Source: Anaerophaga thermohalophila DSM 12881
Lineage (GTDB): Bacteria; Bacteroidota; Bacteroidia; Bacteroidales; Marinilabiliaceae
DNA: 64,000 nucleotides
Direction: 5' to 3'
Assembly (NCBI RefSeq): GCF_000191885.1
Contig: NZ_AEWI01000013.1
Location: forward strand, 62,001 to 126,000
A program made the translations under genes and the position numbers. The notes under the pieces were generated by a model that saw only the letters and a program-made list of their open reading frames with translations, searched no databases and was not told the origin of the DNA. Every line of letters begins with the position of its first letter. Position 1 is the stretch's first letter. This document shows, one piece after another, positions 9,047 through 17,271 of this stretch.

Positions 9047-10123
9047 TTACCGCCAAATACGACGCTCACGCAAAGCCCGACGGTACTTTTCGGCATTGAT
9101 ATTATGCTGCCGCAGCGTTTTGGCGAAATTATGATATCCCGAAAAATCGTCTCTGGCACACATGTACAGGTAATCGTGCTTTTCGTAGTTCAATACCGCC
9201 TGAATTCCCGAAACAGATGGAAACCGTATGGGGCCTGGCGGTAATCCTGAATAAATATAAGTATTATACGGCGAATCAATCTTCAGGTCGCGGGAAAGTA
9301 TCCTGTTAATTGAAAAATCACCTAAAACAAACTTGATGGTCGGGTCGGCCTGTAATCGCATGTTTCGTTTCAGTCGATTAATGTAAAGTCCGGCTACAGC
9401 AGGTTTTTCATCTTCTCTGACTGTTTCTTCATCTACAATACTTGCCAACGTGGCTACTTCAACAGGAGTCAGGCCTGCTTCGCGTGCTTTTTCTTTTCTT
9501 TTTTCGTCCCAGAAAATTTCATATTCCCGGTGCATCCGTTCCAGAAATTCATACGCATCTGTATTCCACCACATTTCATAAGTATTTGGAATAATCATGG
9601 CGTAAACAGTTGCAGTATCGAAGCCAAAATCTGCTAACACATTATTGTCATTAAGCAGATCAAGAATGGCAGAGGAGTCGGCTTCTATCGTATCTGAAAC
9701 TTTTCCGGCTAAATGTTGTTTTGTACGTACGTCGCTGAAGGTAAGGTGAACAGGTGTTTGGAGTCCGCCTCTCAGCATATTTACCAGCTCATTGTTGTTC
9801 ATTCCGTTCTTTAGCAGGTAATGGCCTGGTTTCACATTGCCCGGATACCCCTTTTTTTCAGCCAGCCATTTGAAGTTATCCAGATTCTTTATTGCACCCG
9901 AAATTTCAAGCAGACCTGTAACTTCTGTATAGGTTGCACCTGTGGGTATATAAAGACTTTGAGTTTCGCTGTTCGCTATCTCTACATTTGGTGAGAATAT
10001 TTTATTTCGAAAATGTAACAGAAAATATAATCCCACCCCCACAATAAATGCAGCAACAATAAAAAAACGCAAAAGATTGCGTCCGGTGTTTATGTTTCGT
10101 GTATACGTTCGTTTTATTGGCAT
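9047..10123 (-). CDS. mltG: endolytic murein transglycosylase MltG
   Basis: A 358-residue protein with one N-terminal membrane helix (about residues 17-36, LLRFFIVAAFIVGVGLYFLL) and a periplasmic YceG/MltG domain. Family hallmarks seen: VATLASIVDEET, AGLYINRLKRNMRLQADPTIKFVLG, SPYNTYIYSGLPPGPI, and the C-terminal HNFAKTLRQHN. MltG cleaves nascent glycan strands and is thought to end peptidoglycan polymerisation. The first Glu of the usual IVEKET active-site strip is Asp here, while the second is kept. It is monocistronic by appearance, with the stop facing murB. Confidence 0.93.
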   Translation of the reverse strand: MPIKRTYTRNINTGRNLLRFFIVAAFIVGVGLYFLLHFRNKIFSPNVEIANSETQSLYIPTGATYTEVTGLLEISGAIKNLDNFKWLAEKKGYPGNVKPGHYLLKNGMNNNELVNMLRGGLQTPVHLTFSDVRTKQHLAGKVSDTIEADSSAILDLLNDNNVLADFGFDTATVYAMIIPNTYEMWWNTDAYEFLERMHREYEIFWDEKRKEKAREAGLTPVEVATLASIVDEETVREDEKPAVAGLYINRLKRNMRLQADPTIKFVLGDFSINRILSRDLKIDSPYNTYIYSGLPPGPIRFPSVSGIQAVLNYEKHDYLYMCARDDFSGYHNFAKTLRQHNINAEKYRRALRERRIWR

Positions 10124-10355
10124 GAATATTTTTAAGCTGATTTTTAATATTACTCACAGTTCAGAGGGTGTTTAGTCCAGAGCAATAGTGGGACAAAAAC
10201 AGGGCCTCTGATCCGCGTTATCGAAAAATTCGGGTTTTATCTGTCAGACGACAAAAATAGGTTTTTCTTGTCAATGACAACACCATCTTTTTTATTTGAT
10301 TCCACTGATTTTTTTTGCAATTTTGGTGCCGTTTCCTGAAACCTAATTTTATACG
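10124..10355. other. intergenic stretch upstream of mltG, nothing recognised
   Basis: Divergent promoter region between mltG and the SPOR lipoprotein gene. I see no gene. The right end (CCTAATTTTATACG, 10342-10355) is the tail of a family A repeat unit lying immediately before a full unit. Confidence 0.5.
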
Positions 10356-10459
10356 GATGAAACGAGCATGGCAAAGATTGTCACAATAAGAATATGTATA
10401 AGTTCTTGCATGCGAGTTCCATCAGGCCAATGACTTAGACTAATTTTATACGGATGAAA
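10356..10459 (+). repeat. family A hairpin element abutting the SPOR gene start codon
   Basis: A 97-bp unit (10356-10452) followed by a second GATGAAA (10453-10459). The first 68 nt form an imperfect hairpin with arms GATGAAACGAGCATGGCAA and GATGGAACTCGCATGCAA (the latter on the opposite strand). A 29-nt tail ending TTTTATACG follows. The second GATGAAA contains the ATG of the gene at 10454. A 14-bp copy of the tail before the first GATGAAA suggests an older tandem unit. Confidence 0.85.
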
Positions 10460-10933
10460 AAAATACTCATATCATTACTAACCATGATGCTGGTGGCCTC
10501 ATGTGGTTCTTTGCGGAAGGGATCAACCAGGATGAATGAGTCGCCCTATGCCGATGGCGTGAAAAATGAGGGCATTGAGGTTCGTGAAGACCAAATGCCG
10601 GCAGCAGAAAAGACGGAAGAAAAAACGAAAGAGCCTGAGATAGTTGTCAGGGAGGAAAAGGTGAGGTCGGTCGATGTGACGGAAACAACTGAAAATATTC
10701 ATCGCTACTATGTCATTATTGGTTCTTTCCGGTATCTCGATAATGCCAGAAACTACAAAAACAGGCTCATTGAGGAGGGTTTTGTCCCGGCAATTCTTGA
10801 AAATGAAAACGGCTTGTTTCGGGTGTCGGTGGCTGCATATAATAATGAAGAACCGGCTCGCCGTAATATTGCCTCGATACGTCGAAACTACCCGAAATAT
10901 AGCGATGTATGGCTGTTAATCAGAAAACAATAA
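10454..10933 (+). CDS. SPOR-domain lipoprotein
   Basis: A 159-residue protein with a lipoprotein signal (MKKILISLLTMMLVASC, Cys 17). A charged low-complexity linker follows (about residues 30-75, rich in Glu and Lys). A C-terminal SPOR domain begins at about residue 84 (YYVIIGSFRYLDNARNYKNRL..). SPOR domains bind denuded septal peptidoglycan, so a periplasmic cell-wall or division role is likely. The start codon is the ATG inside the terminal GATGAAA of the family A repeat, so the whole upstream leader is repeat-derived. The flavodiiron gene follows 19 bp downstream and may be co-transcribed. Confidence 0.85.
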   Translation: MKKILISLLTMMLVASCGSLRKGSTRMNESPYADGVKNEGIEVREDQMPAAEKTEEKTKEPEIVVREEKVRSVDVTETTENIHRYYVIIGSFRYLDNARNYKNRLIEEGFVPAILENENGLFRVSVAAYNNEEPARRNIASIRRNYPKYSDVWLLIRKQ

Positions 10934-10952
10934 CAATAAAATAAAAAATAAC

Positions 10953-12152
10953 ATGTATCAACCCGTTCATTTATCCGATGATATTTATTATGTAGGCGTT
11001 AACGATCGCCGCACCGGACTTTTCGAGAATATATGGCCTTTGCCACGTGGTGTTGCCTACAACTCATACCTGATCAACGACGAAAAGGTGGCCCTTATCG
11101 ATACAGTAGAAATAGGACAGGTAGAGAAATTTCTAAAAAAAATACACGCCATAATCGGGGATAAGGCCATTGATTACTTGATAATTAATCACATGGAACC
11201 CGATCATGCCGGGGCTGTTAGTATTATTCGCGAACTGTATCCGCAGATCAGGATCGTTGGAAACAAGAAGACGCTGCCAATGGTTGAAGGTTTTTTCAGT
11301 ATTAACGACAATACCATCGAAGTAAAGGAAGGTGATGAATTGGACCTTGGAAAACACAAGCTCCAGTTCTATATGGCGCCTATGGTGCACTGGCCCGAAA
11401 CCATGATGACTTATGAGGCTTCCCGGAAAATACTGTTTTCGGCGGATGCCTTTGGAAGTTTCGGCACATTGGATGGTGGTATATTCGATGATGAGATGGA
11501 TTTTTCATATTTCTCAGATGAAATGCGCCGTTATTATTCCAATATTGTGGGTAAATACGGAAATCCGGTTCAGAAAGTCCTCGGAAAAATTAAAGAACTT
11601 TCTGTCAACATAATAGCATCTGCACATGGCCCCGTTATCCGCAGTCATATAAACGAGGTGACTGAATGGTATGATCGCTGGAGTCGTTTTGATACAGATG
11701 AAGGTGTTGTTTTGGCTTTTGCTTCAATGTATGGAAATACAGAAGAGATGGTTGAAGTAACAGCACGTGCTCTGGCTGAAGAAGGCATCAAAGAAATCAG
11801 GATATATGATGTTTCCCAAACACATTCTTCTTTTATAATTTCCGATATTTTTAAATATAAAGGTGTTGTTTTGGCAAGCCCGACTTACAACGGCAAGTTA
11901 CATCCCAAAATGGAAGCACTGGTCAACGAACTTTTGCACATTGGGGTAAAGAATCGCTATCTCGGCATCCTGGGGTCTTTTACGTGGGCCGGAACAGCCG
12001 CGAAACAACTCAAAGAATCCGGCGAATCACTTAACTGGGAGTTAGTTGGACAGCCGGTTGAAGAAAAGCATGCTTTAAAGAAACAAAAATACGATGAATG
12101 CCGTATACTGGGCAAGCATTTAGCTGATAAGCTGATAAGTGAAAGAAAGTAA
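10953..12152 (+). CDS. flavodiiron protein (FprA-type oxygen/NO reductase)
   Basis: A 399-residue A-type flavodiiron protein. The N-terminal metallo-beta-lactamase-like domain has the diiron ligands in NHMEPDHAG (near residue 80), MVHWPETM, SADAFGSFG and SAHGPV. The C-terminal flavodoxin domain begins at about residue 250 with the FMN phosphate loop ASMYGNTEEM and includes SPTYNGKLHPKM and GSFTWAG. Known function: four-electron reduction of O2 to water, or of NO to N2O, in the cytoplasm. This protects anaerobes. The electron donor (rubredoxin or similar) is not encoded nearby. No rubredoxin or NADH oxidase extension is present. Confidence 0.92.
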   Translation: MYQPVHLSDDIYYVGVNDRRTGLFENIWPLPRGVAYNSYLINDEKVALIDTVEIGQVEKFLKKIHAIIGDKAIDYLIINHMEPDHAGAVSIIRELYPQIRIVGNKKTLPMVEGFFSINDNTIEVKEGDELDLGKHKLQFYMAPMVHWPETMMTYEASRKILFSADAFGSFGTLDGGIFDDEMDFSYFSDEMRRYYSNIVGKYGNPVQKVLGKIKELSVNIIASAHGPVIRSHINEVTEWYDRWSRFDTDEGVVLAFASMYGNTEEMVEVTARALAEEGIKEIRIYDVSQTHSSFIISDIFKYKGVVLASPTYNGKLHPKMEALVNELLHIGVKNRYLGILGSFTWAGTAAKQLKESGESLNWELVGQPVEEKHALKKQKYDECRILGKHLADKLISERK

Positions 12153-12183
12153 AAAGAGCTTCTTTTCCTTTCCTTTAAGACCG

Positions 12184-12218
12184 AGGCTGTCCCTGCATTA
12201 TTGGGGATGGCCTTTTTC
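12184..12218 (+). terminator. rho-independent terminator after the flavodiiron gene
   Basis: GGCTGTCCC pairs with GGGGATGGCC across an 8-nt loop and is followed by TTTTT, 32 nt after the flavodiiron stop codon. Confidence 0.75.
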
Positions 12219-12237
12219 TTTAACCAGCAACCGGTAA

Positions 12238-12762
12238 CTACCGCAACCCTATTTCTTCTATATTTTTATGCAGACTGTTAAGCGCTTTTCGAACAGCATG
12301 GTTGGCGGATTCACCGGCATCTTCAATAATACGCCTTCCAAGTTCAAACGATGGAACACCTGGAGGCACCTGTGTTGCAGTGGTGTTAATAAGTCTGGCA
12401 ACTTCTTCGCGGGCCTGACGAATCAGTTCCCATGTGTCGGAAGGAATGTAGATTTGCATAGCCATGTTGTGATTAAACTCATTGCGAATGCTTTTTAAAA
12501 GGTGATTTTGAAGCTGAAAAGCGTTCATCTCTTTTCTTTGTTCTCTTAAGACCAATGATTCGGGCGAAATTCTTTGCAGGAACAAAGCGAACCGTTCAAA
12601 GGCCTGGAGCTTTTGCTTAAGAATGGTTTCTCCGCTTCTCATCAGGAATTCCTGCTTTCTTCGACGTGATTCCTGGTTAAGAAACCACCTGACCAAAATC
12701 AGGGTAAATGCAGCTATAACAATTGAAGGAGCCAAAATCCAAACGATTTCTGTTGTTTCCAT
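12238..12762 (-). CDS. membrane-anchored DUF7935-like hypothetical protein
   Basis: A 174-residue protein with one N-terminal membrane helix (about residues 7-25) and a cytoplasmic helical, highly charged body. Segments such as LKQKLQAFERFALFLQRISPESLVLR and IRNEFNHNMAMQIYIPS match my memory of the Bacteroidetes-only DUF7935 family, whose function is unknown. It is monocistronic and convergent with the flavodiiron gene, whose terminator lies between them. The family name is from memory and not checked. Confidence 0.7.
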   Translation of the reverse strand: METTEIVWILAPSIVIAAFTLILVRWFLNQESRRRKQEFLMRSGETILKQKLQAFERFALFLQRISPESLVLREQRKEMNAFQLQNHLLKSIRNEFNHNMAMQIYIPSDTWELIRQAREEVARLINTTATQVPPGVPSFELGRRIIEDAGESANHAVRKALNSLHKNIEEIGLR

Positions 12763-13040
12763 ATCTCTTATTTTGTTTCAAAGGTTCCATAGATCAGGTT
12801 AGACAAAACTAATCAACCTTTGTTTTCCAAAGGTCTTTTTCTGAAGTTTTTTTGAATGTCTGACTCACTAATCTTTTACCAAAACATAATCCAGGCACTT
12901 GCCACCACTGAAAAAAAGCCTATTTTTGAGCTTTCTTTTTTAACCGGCTTTATGCATAATATTTTCTGTTACGATGCTCAACACCAGGTAGCATACAAGC
13001 ATCCTCAAGAATATTGACCTGAAAATAAAATATTGTACGA

Positions 13041-14237
13041 ATGAGAACCTATTTATCTGAACGACTATCCCGTTTGCCTGAATCAGAGACCATTGCCATG
13101 TCGCAACGGAGTCGCGAATTGCAAAGCCAGGGGGTCGACATTATTAATCTGAGTGTCGGGGAACCGGATTTTCCCACCCCGCTCCACATAAAAGAAGCGG
13201 GAAAGCAGGCCATTGATGACAATTTTACACATTATCCGCCTGTTCCCGGAATTCCCGAGTTAAGAGAGGCTATTGCACGAAAATTCAAAAGAGACAATGA
13301 CCTGACATATACCCCTTCACAAATAGTTGTATCAACGGGAGGGAAGCAGGCGTTGGCCAATGCCATCTACTCACTTGTAGATGAGGGGGATGAAGTAATT
13401 GTTCCGGCCCCTTACTGGGTGAGTTACCCGGCGATGGTCCAATTGGCGGGGGGAAAGCCCGTTTTCGTGAGTGCTGGTATAGACAGTGATTTCAAAATCA
13501 CCCCTGAACAATTGGAGGAGACCATCACTCCACGTACCAAGGTGTTATTGATAAACAGCCCCTCAAATCCGACCGGAAGTGTATATTCCTATAACGAATT
13601 AAAAGGTCTGGCAGAAGTTTTATCCCGTCATCCCGGGGTTTTTGTCATATCCGACGAAATTTACGAATACATAAACTATGAAGATAAACATCATACGCTT
13701 GCTTCTTTTCCGGGAATGCAGGAGCGGGTGGTTATTGTGAATGGCGTTTCGAAAGGGTATGCCATGACCGGCTGGCGTTTGGGCTATATTGCTGCTCCCG
13801 AATGGATTGCATCGGCCTGTTCGCGTTTGCAGGGACAGTATACATCCGGCACCAGTACCATTTCTCAAAAAGCAGCTTTGGCAGCCATAAACGGACCACA
13901 GGACGATACCCGTAAAATGGTGGAAGCCTTCAGACGCCGTCGCGATCTTGTTGTCAAACTGGCCAATGAAATTCCCGGTCTGAAAAATAATAACCCGGAG
14001 GGGGCGTTTTATTTGTTTCCCGATATCAGCTCATTTTTCGGGAAAAGCTATAAGAATAAGACGATAAATAATTCGAGCGACCTTTGTTTTTATCTTCTCG
14101 AAGAAGTCCATGTAGCAACAGTTACAGGAACGGCTTTCGGCTGCGATACGTGCATTCGCTTTTCGTATGCCAGTAGTGATGAAATACTCAGGGAAGCCAT
14201 GAAAAGAATTAAAGAAGGACTGGCCAGACTAAAATAA
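13041..14237 (+). CDS. class I/II PLP-dependent aminotransferase (aspartate aminotransferase type)
   Basis: A 398-residue fold-type I aminotransferase. It begins with the SERLSRLPESETIAMSQRSREL segment and NLSVGEPDFPTP typical of the Ib aspartate aminotransferases. Other motifs: substrate-site VPAPYWVSYP, SPSNPTGSVY, and the PLP-lysine motif VSKGYAMTGWRLGY near residue 238. It likely transfers the amino group between aspartate (or an aromatic or prephenate substrate) and 2-oxoglutarate in the cytoplasm. The exact substrate is not resolved from sequence. The ftsE-like gene follows about 100 bp downstream. Confidence 0.9.
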   Translation: MRTYLSERLSRLPESETIAMSQRSRELQSQGVDIINLSVGEPDFPTPLHIKEAGKQAIDDNFTHYPPVPGIPELREAIARKFKRDNDLTYTPSQIVVSTGGKQALANAIYSLVDEGDEVIVPAPYWVSYPAMVQLAGGKPVFVSAGIDSDFKITPEQLEETITPRTKVLLINSPSNPTGSVYSYNELKGLAEVLSRHPGVFVISDEIYEYINYEDKHHTLASFPGMQERVVIVNGVSKGYAMTGWRLGYIAAPEWIASACSRLQGQYTSGTSTISQKAALAAINGPQDDTRKMVEAFRRRRDLVVKLANEIPGLKNNNPEGAFYLFPDISSFFGKSYKNKTINNSSDLCFYLLEEVHVATVTGTAFGCDTCIRFSYASSDEILREAMKRIKEGLARLK

Positions 14238-14340
14238 TTTCAACCTGGGTTTTTGCTTGCAGGAATTTGGGTTCAAGGTTTTTGATAAGTCATATACAGG
14301 TCTTATCTTTACCTCTCTCATTAATGGAGATTTTGCTACC

Positions 14341-15075
14341 ATGGGAAAAGAAACACTTCCGGTTGTAAACAGCCACGGCAATATTATAGAGATAAACGAC
14401 GGACTGGTTCGTCAGAGAGAACACATTATTCTCCGGGATGTAAACCTTCATATAAAACCCGGTGAATTTGTTTACCTCATTGGCCGTGTAGGAAGCGGTA
14501 AATCAAGCCTGTTAAAAACCTTTTATGGTGATTTGCCTTTTAATGACGGATATGGATTTGTGGCAGGCTATCGTCTGAAGAGCCTCAAGAACCGTGAATT
14601 GCCATATCTGAGACGTCGAATGGGGATTGTTTTTCAGGATTTTCAGTTGTTGACAGACCGGAATGTTTATGATAATCTGCTTTTCGTGTTGAAAGCCACC
14701 GGCTGGAAGAATCAGAAAGAAATGGATCATCAGGTCAGGGATGTGCTCTCGAAAGTAGATATGGTGCACAAAGGCTACAAAATGCCTCATCAGCTTTCCG
14801 GAGGCGAACAACAACGCGTGGGAATTGCAAGAGCTTTGCTCAATCAACCCGACCTTATATTGGCCGATGAGCCTACCGGAAACCTTGATCCCGATACTTC
14901 AGATGATTTGCTGGAACTTCTTCATTCCATCTGCCGTGATGGAAAAACCGTTGTTATGGCAACCCACAATTACGGGTTAATCAAAAAATTTCCGGGAAGA
15001 ACCATTCGGTGCGAAAATACCCGGTTATCCGAGTCGGCCACAGAAGAAATTGATTTCGACCAGTTGATTGAGTGA
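14341..15075 (+). CDS. ftsE: FtsE-like ABC transporter ATPase
   Basis: A 244-residue ABC ATPase: Walker A GRVGSGKSS, Q-loop VFQDFQLL, signature LSGGEQQRVGIARALL, Walker B LILADEPTGNLDPDT, H-loop ATHNYG. Its size and short C-terminus fit FtsE, which with FtsX activates septal peptidoglycan hydrolases at the inner membrane. The frame is open from a TTG at 14257, but ATG 14341 is chosen because GGAG lies just upstream and the TTG would add an atypical extension. No ftsX-like permease is adjacent, which is common in Bacteroidetes. A LolD-type role cannot be excluded. Confidence 0.8.
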   Translation: MGKETLPVVNSHGNIIEINDGLVRQREHIILRDVNLHIKPGEFVYLIGRVGSGKSSLLKTFYGDLPFNDGYGFVAGYRLKSLKNRELPYLRRRMGIVFQDFQLLTDRNVYDNLLFVLKATGWKNQKEMDHQVRDVLSKVDMVHKGYKMPHQLSGGEQQRVGIARALLNQPDLILADEPTGNLDPDTSDDLLELLHSICRDGKTVVMATHNYGLIKKFPGRTIRCENTRLSESATEEIDFDQLIE

Positions 15076-15202
15076 CGATTAAAAGAAGCGGAAGTAAAAT
15101 AATTCTGATTCGATAACTTCAGGCATTTGGTGCAGGGTGTGCCGTTGTTAACTAAGTGGTTGACTATTTCCCGGAACCGTTTATAATTTTTTAAGTCATG
15201 GA

Positions 15203-15234
15203 TTTGATTTAGAGTCAAAATCTCTGTTACTTTG
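15203..15234 (+). promoter_or_regulatory. Bacteroidetes-type promoter upstream of the FKBP gene
   Basis: A TTTG at 15203-15206 and TTACTTTG at 15227-15234 are separated by 20 nt. This approximates the -33 TTTG / -7 TAnnTTTG consensus, with one mismatch in the second box. It lies 40 nt before the start codon at 15275. Confidence 0.45.
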
Positions 15235-15274
15235 CAACTCAATCAAAACAAAACAAAACAAAAAGTTAGTCAGA

Positions 15275-15799
15275 ATGGAAATTGCAAGAAACAAATTTGT
15301 ATCGCTTTCATATCAATTGCGTCTCAATGGTGCCGAAGGTGATTTAATTGAGGAAACCGGCGAAAGCAATCCACTTCAATTCGTTTTTGGAACCGGTAAA
15401 ATGATTGAGATGTTCGAAAACAAGCTGGAAGGCCTCAAAGAAGGCGACAACTTCGATTTTGAGCTTAAATCTCATGAGGCTTATGGTGAAGTTAATACCG
15501 ATGCTATTGTTGATCTACCGAAGAATATTTTTGAAGTCAACGGGCAGATTGATGAATCGCTGCTTAAGACAGGTAATATGGTTCCTATGCAGGATGCCAA
15601 TGGTAACCGGCTGAACGGAATAGTACTCGAAGTTACCGATGATGCCGTGAAGATGGATTTTAATCATCCCCTTGCAGGAGATGACCTCCATTTCTCCGGT
15701 CAGGTACTTGAAGTGCGTGATGCCACAGAGCAGGAACTGGTTGAAGCCGTCGGAGGCGGATGCAGTTCAGGCAATTGCGGTGATGGTTGCAGTTGCTGA
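15275..15799 (+). CDS. slyD: SlyD-like FKBP-type peptidyl-prolyl isomerase
   Basis: A 174-residue SlyD-type protein. An FKBP domain is split by an insert-in-flap domain. Motifs: SLSYQLRLNGAEGDLIEE, FVFGTGKMIEMFENKLEGLKEGD, FDFELKSHEAYGEV, and DFNHPLAGDDLHFSGQVLEVRDAT. The C-terminus is a short Cys/Gly cluster (GGGCSSGNCGDGCSC), a likely Ni/Zn-binding tail as in SlyD. It acts as a proline isomerase and chaperone and possibly delivers metal in the cytoplasm. It is monocistronic, and a long-form family A repeat starts 18 nt past the stop. Confidence 0.88.
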   Translation: MEIARNKFVSLSYQLRLNGAEGDLIEETGESNPLQFVFGTGKMIEMFENKLEGLKEGDNFDFELKSHEAYGEVNTDAIVDLPKNIFEVNGQIDESLLKTGNMVPMQDANGNRLNGIVLEVTDDAVKMDFNHPLAGDDLHFSGQVLEVRDATEQELVEAVGGGCSSGNCGDGCSC

Positions 15800-15817
15800 C
15801 AAAACAAGATAATTCGA

Positions 15818-16066
15818 ATGAAACGAGCATGGCAAAGATTGTCACAAAAGAATATGTATAAACACCATCTAACCTCTAATCATCAAAAAAACCAAAAACA
15901 GCGAACAGATTCTTCGTCGTTACTTCCTCAGAATGACATAAAGCAGCCTGTCATTCTGACCGAAGCGAAGAATCTGGCATCAATTAGAGTATGATAAGAT
16001 GAGTCCCGATAAGCCGGGACGAGTTGCATCAGACCAATAATTTAGATGAATTTTATACGAATAAAA
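15818..16066 (+). repeat. long-form family A element
   Basis: Begins ATGAAACGAGCATGGCAAAG and follows the short form up to TATAA. It then carries about 150 bp with an inner palindrome (ACAGATTCTTCGTCGTTA.., CAGAATGACA and inverse) and a small hairpin GTCCCGATAAGCCGGGAC, and ends with the normal tail TTTTATACG. It stops at AATAAAA, which is the A-run of the terminator at 16068. Most of the gap 15800-16161 is this element. Confidence 0.75.
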
Positions 16067-16067
16067 A

Positions 16068-16102
16068 GGTGCTTCACTGGTGATGAAGCACCTTTTTTTT
16101 TG
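16068..16102. terminator. rho-independent terminator after the FKBP gene
   Basis: GGTGCTTCA and TGAAGCACC arms flank a short loop, with T9 on the right and A5 on the left, so it could work in both directions. It is displaced about 250 bp from the FKBP gene by the inserted family A element. Confidence 0.8.
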
Positions 16103-16161
16103 CTCATGTTTGTCTGATCAGCTATTTTTACCGGTCTATTGGACATTAAAAAATAATAAAG

Positions 16162-17232
16162 ATGGCAGGAAATACTTTCGGCAGCTTATTTAAGCTAACT
16201 TCATTCGGTGAATCTCATGGAAAAGGCATCGGCGGTATCATCGAAGGTGTCAGGCCAGGACTGGTGCTCGACATGAATTTTATTCAGCATGAGTTGGATC
16301 GACGTCGACCCGGTCAATCGAAAATAACCACGCCACGTGACGAAAAAGACCAGGTGGAATTCTTGTCCGGCGTTTTTGATGGCAGGACAACCGGAACCCC
16401 TCTTGCGTTTGCCATCTGGAACAAAGATCAGAAATCGGGCGATTACGACAACCTGAAAAATTTGTATCGCCCTTCGCACGCCGATTATACTTATGATGCC
16501 AAATATGGTATTCGCGATCACCGCGGCGGCGGGAGAGCTTCGGCAAGAGAAACCATAGCAAGAGTGGTTGCAGGAGCCGTGGCCAAACTGATGCTGCGTG
16601 AAACCGGACTTGAGGTTACAGCTTTCGTATCGCAGGTTGGCGAGATAGAACTAACCGAAATACCATCCGATCTATCTTCCATTGAATCAACACCGGTCCG
16701 CTGTCCCGATCAAACGATTGCCCGGCAAATGATTGAATACATCGATAATATCCGGAAAGAGAAAGATTCTGTTGGTGGAGTTGTAAGTTGCATTATTAAA
16801 AATGTTCCTGCCGGGCTCGGAGACCCGGTTTTTGATAAACTTCATGCCAAACTGGGACAGGCGATGCTATCGATAAATGCAGTAAAAGGATTTGAATATG
16901 GCATGGGCTTCCAGGCAGCTTCGATGCGCGGATCGCAGCACAATGATGAATTTATTAACGAAAACGGACAAATAAAGGCAGAAACGAACCGATCGGGAGG
17001 CATACAGGGCGGCATTTCAAACGGTGAAGATATTGTATTCAGAGTAGCATTTAAGCCTGTTGCTACTATTCTGAAAGACCAGAAAACGGTTGATAAAAGT
17101 GGTAACGAGGTGGTTATGAAGGCACGGGGACGTCACGATCCATGCGTTGTGCCACGTGCCGTACCGATTGTTGAGGCCATGGCTGCCATGGTTTTGGCAG
17201 ATGCATGGTTGATGAACAAAACCTATAAATAG
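16162..17232 (+). CDS. aroC: chorismate synthase
   Basis: A 356-residue protein. It opens [27 protein letters not shown], which is the first AroC signature. [26 protein letters not shown] and the FMN/substrate motif [17 protein letters not shown] follow. The C-terminal [21 protein letters not shown] is also present. It converts EPSP to chorismate using reduced FMN, the last step of the shikimate pathway. The length is normal. It stands alone; its stop is convergent with the histidine kinase stop 39 bp away, with no clear terminator between. Confidence 0.96.
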   Translation: MAGNTFGSLFKLTSFGESHGKGIGGIIEGVRPGLVLDMNFIQHELDRRRPGQSKITTPRDEKDQVEFLSGVFDGRTTGTPLAFAIWNKDQKSGDYDNLKNLYRPSHADYTYDAKYGIRDHRGGGRASARETIARVVAGAVAKLMLRETGLEVTAFVSQVGEIELTEIPSDLSSIESTPVRCPDQTIARQMIEYIDNIRKEKDSVGGVVSCIIKNVPAGLGDPVFDKLHAKLGQAMLSINAVKGFEYGMGFQAASMRGSQHNDEFINENGQIKAETNRSGGIQGGISNGEDIVFRVAFKPVATILKDQKTVDKSGNEVVMKARGRHDPCVVPRAVPIVEAMAAMVLADAWLMNKTYK

Positions 17233-17271
17233 GGTGTCCATAAAATGCCATCAGAACTGAGTGGCGTCAGA

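Noticed and set aside
12184-12218. Attenuator or riboswitch upstream of the DUF7935-like gene
   Set aside because: It is at the 3' side of that minus-strand gene and fits a simple terminator for the flavodiiron gene.
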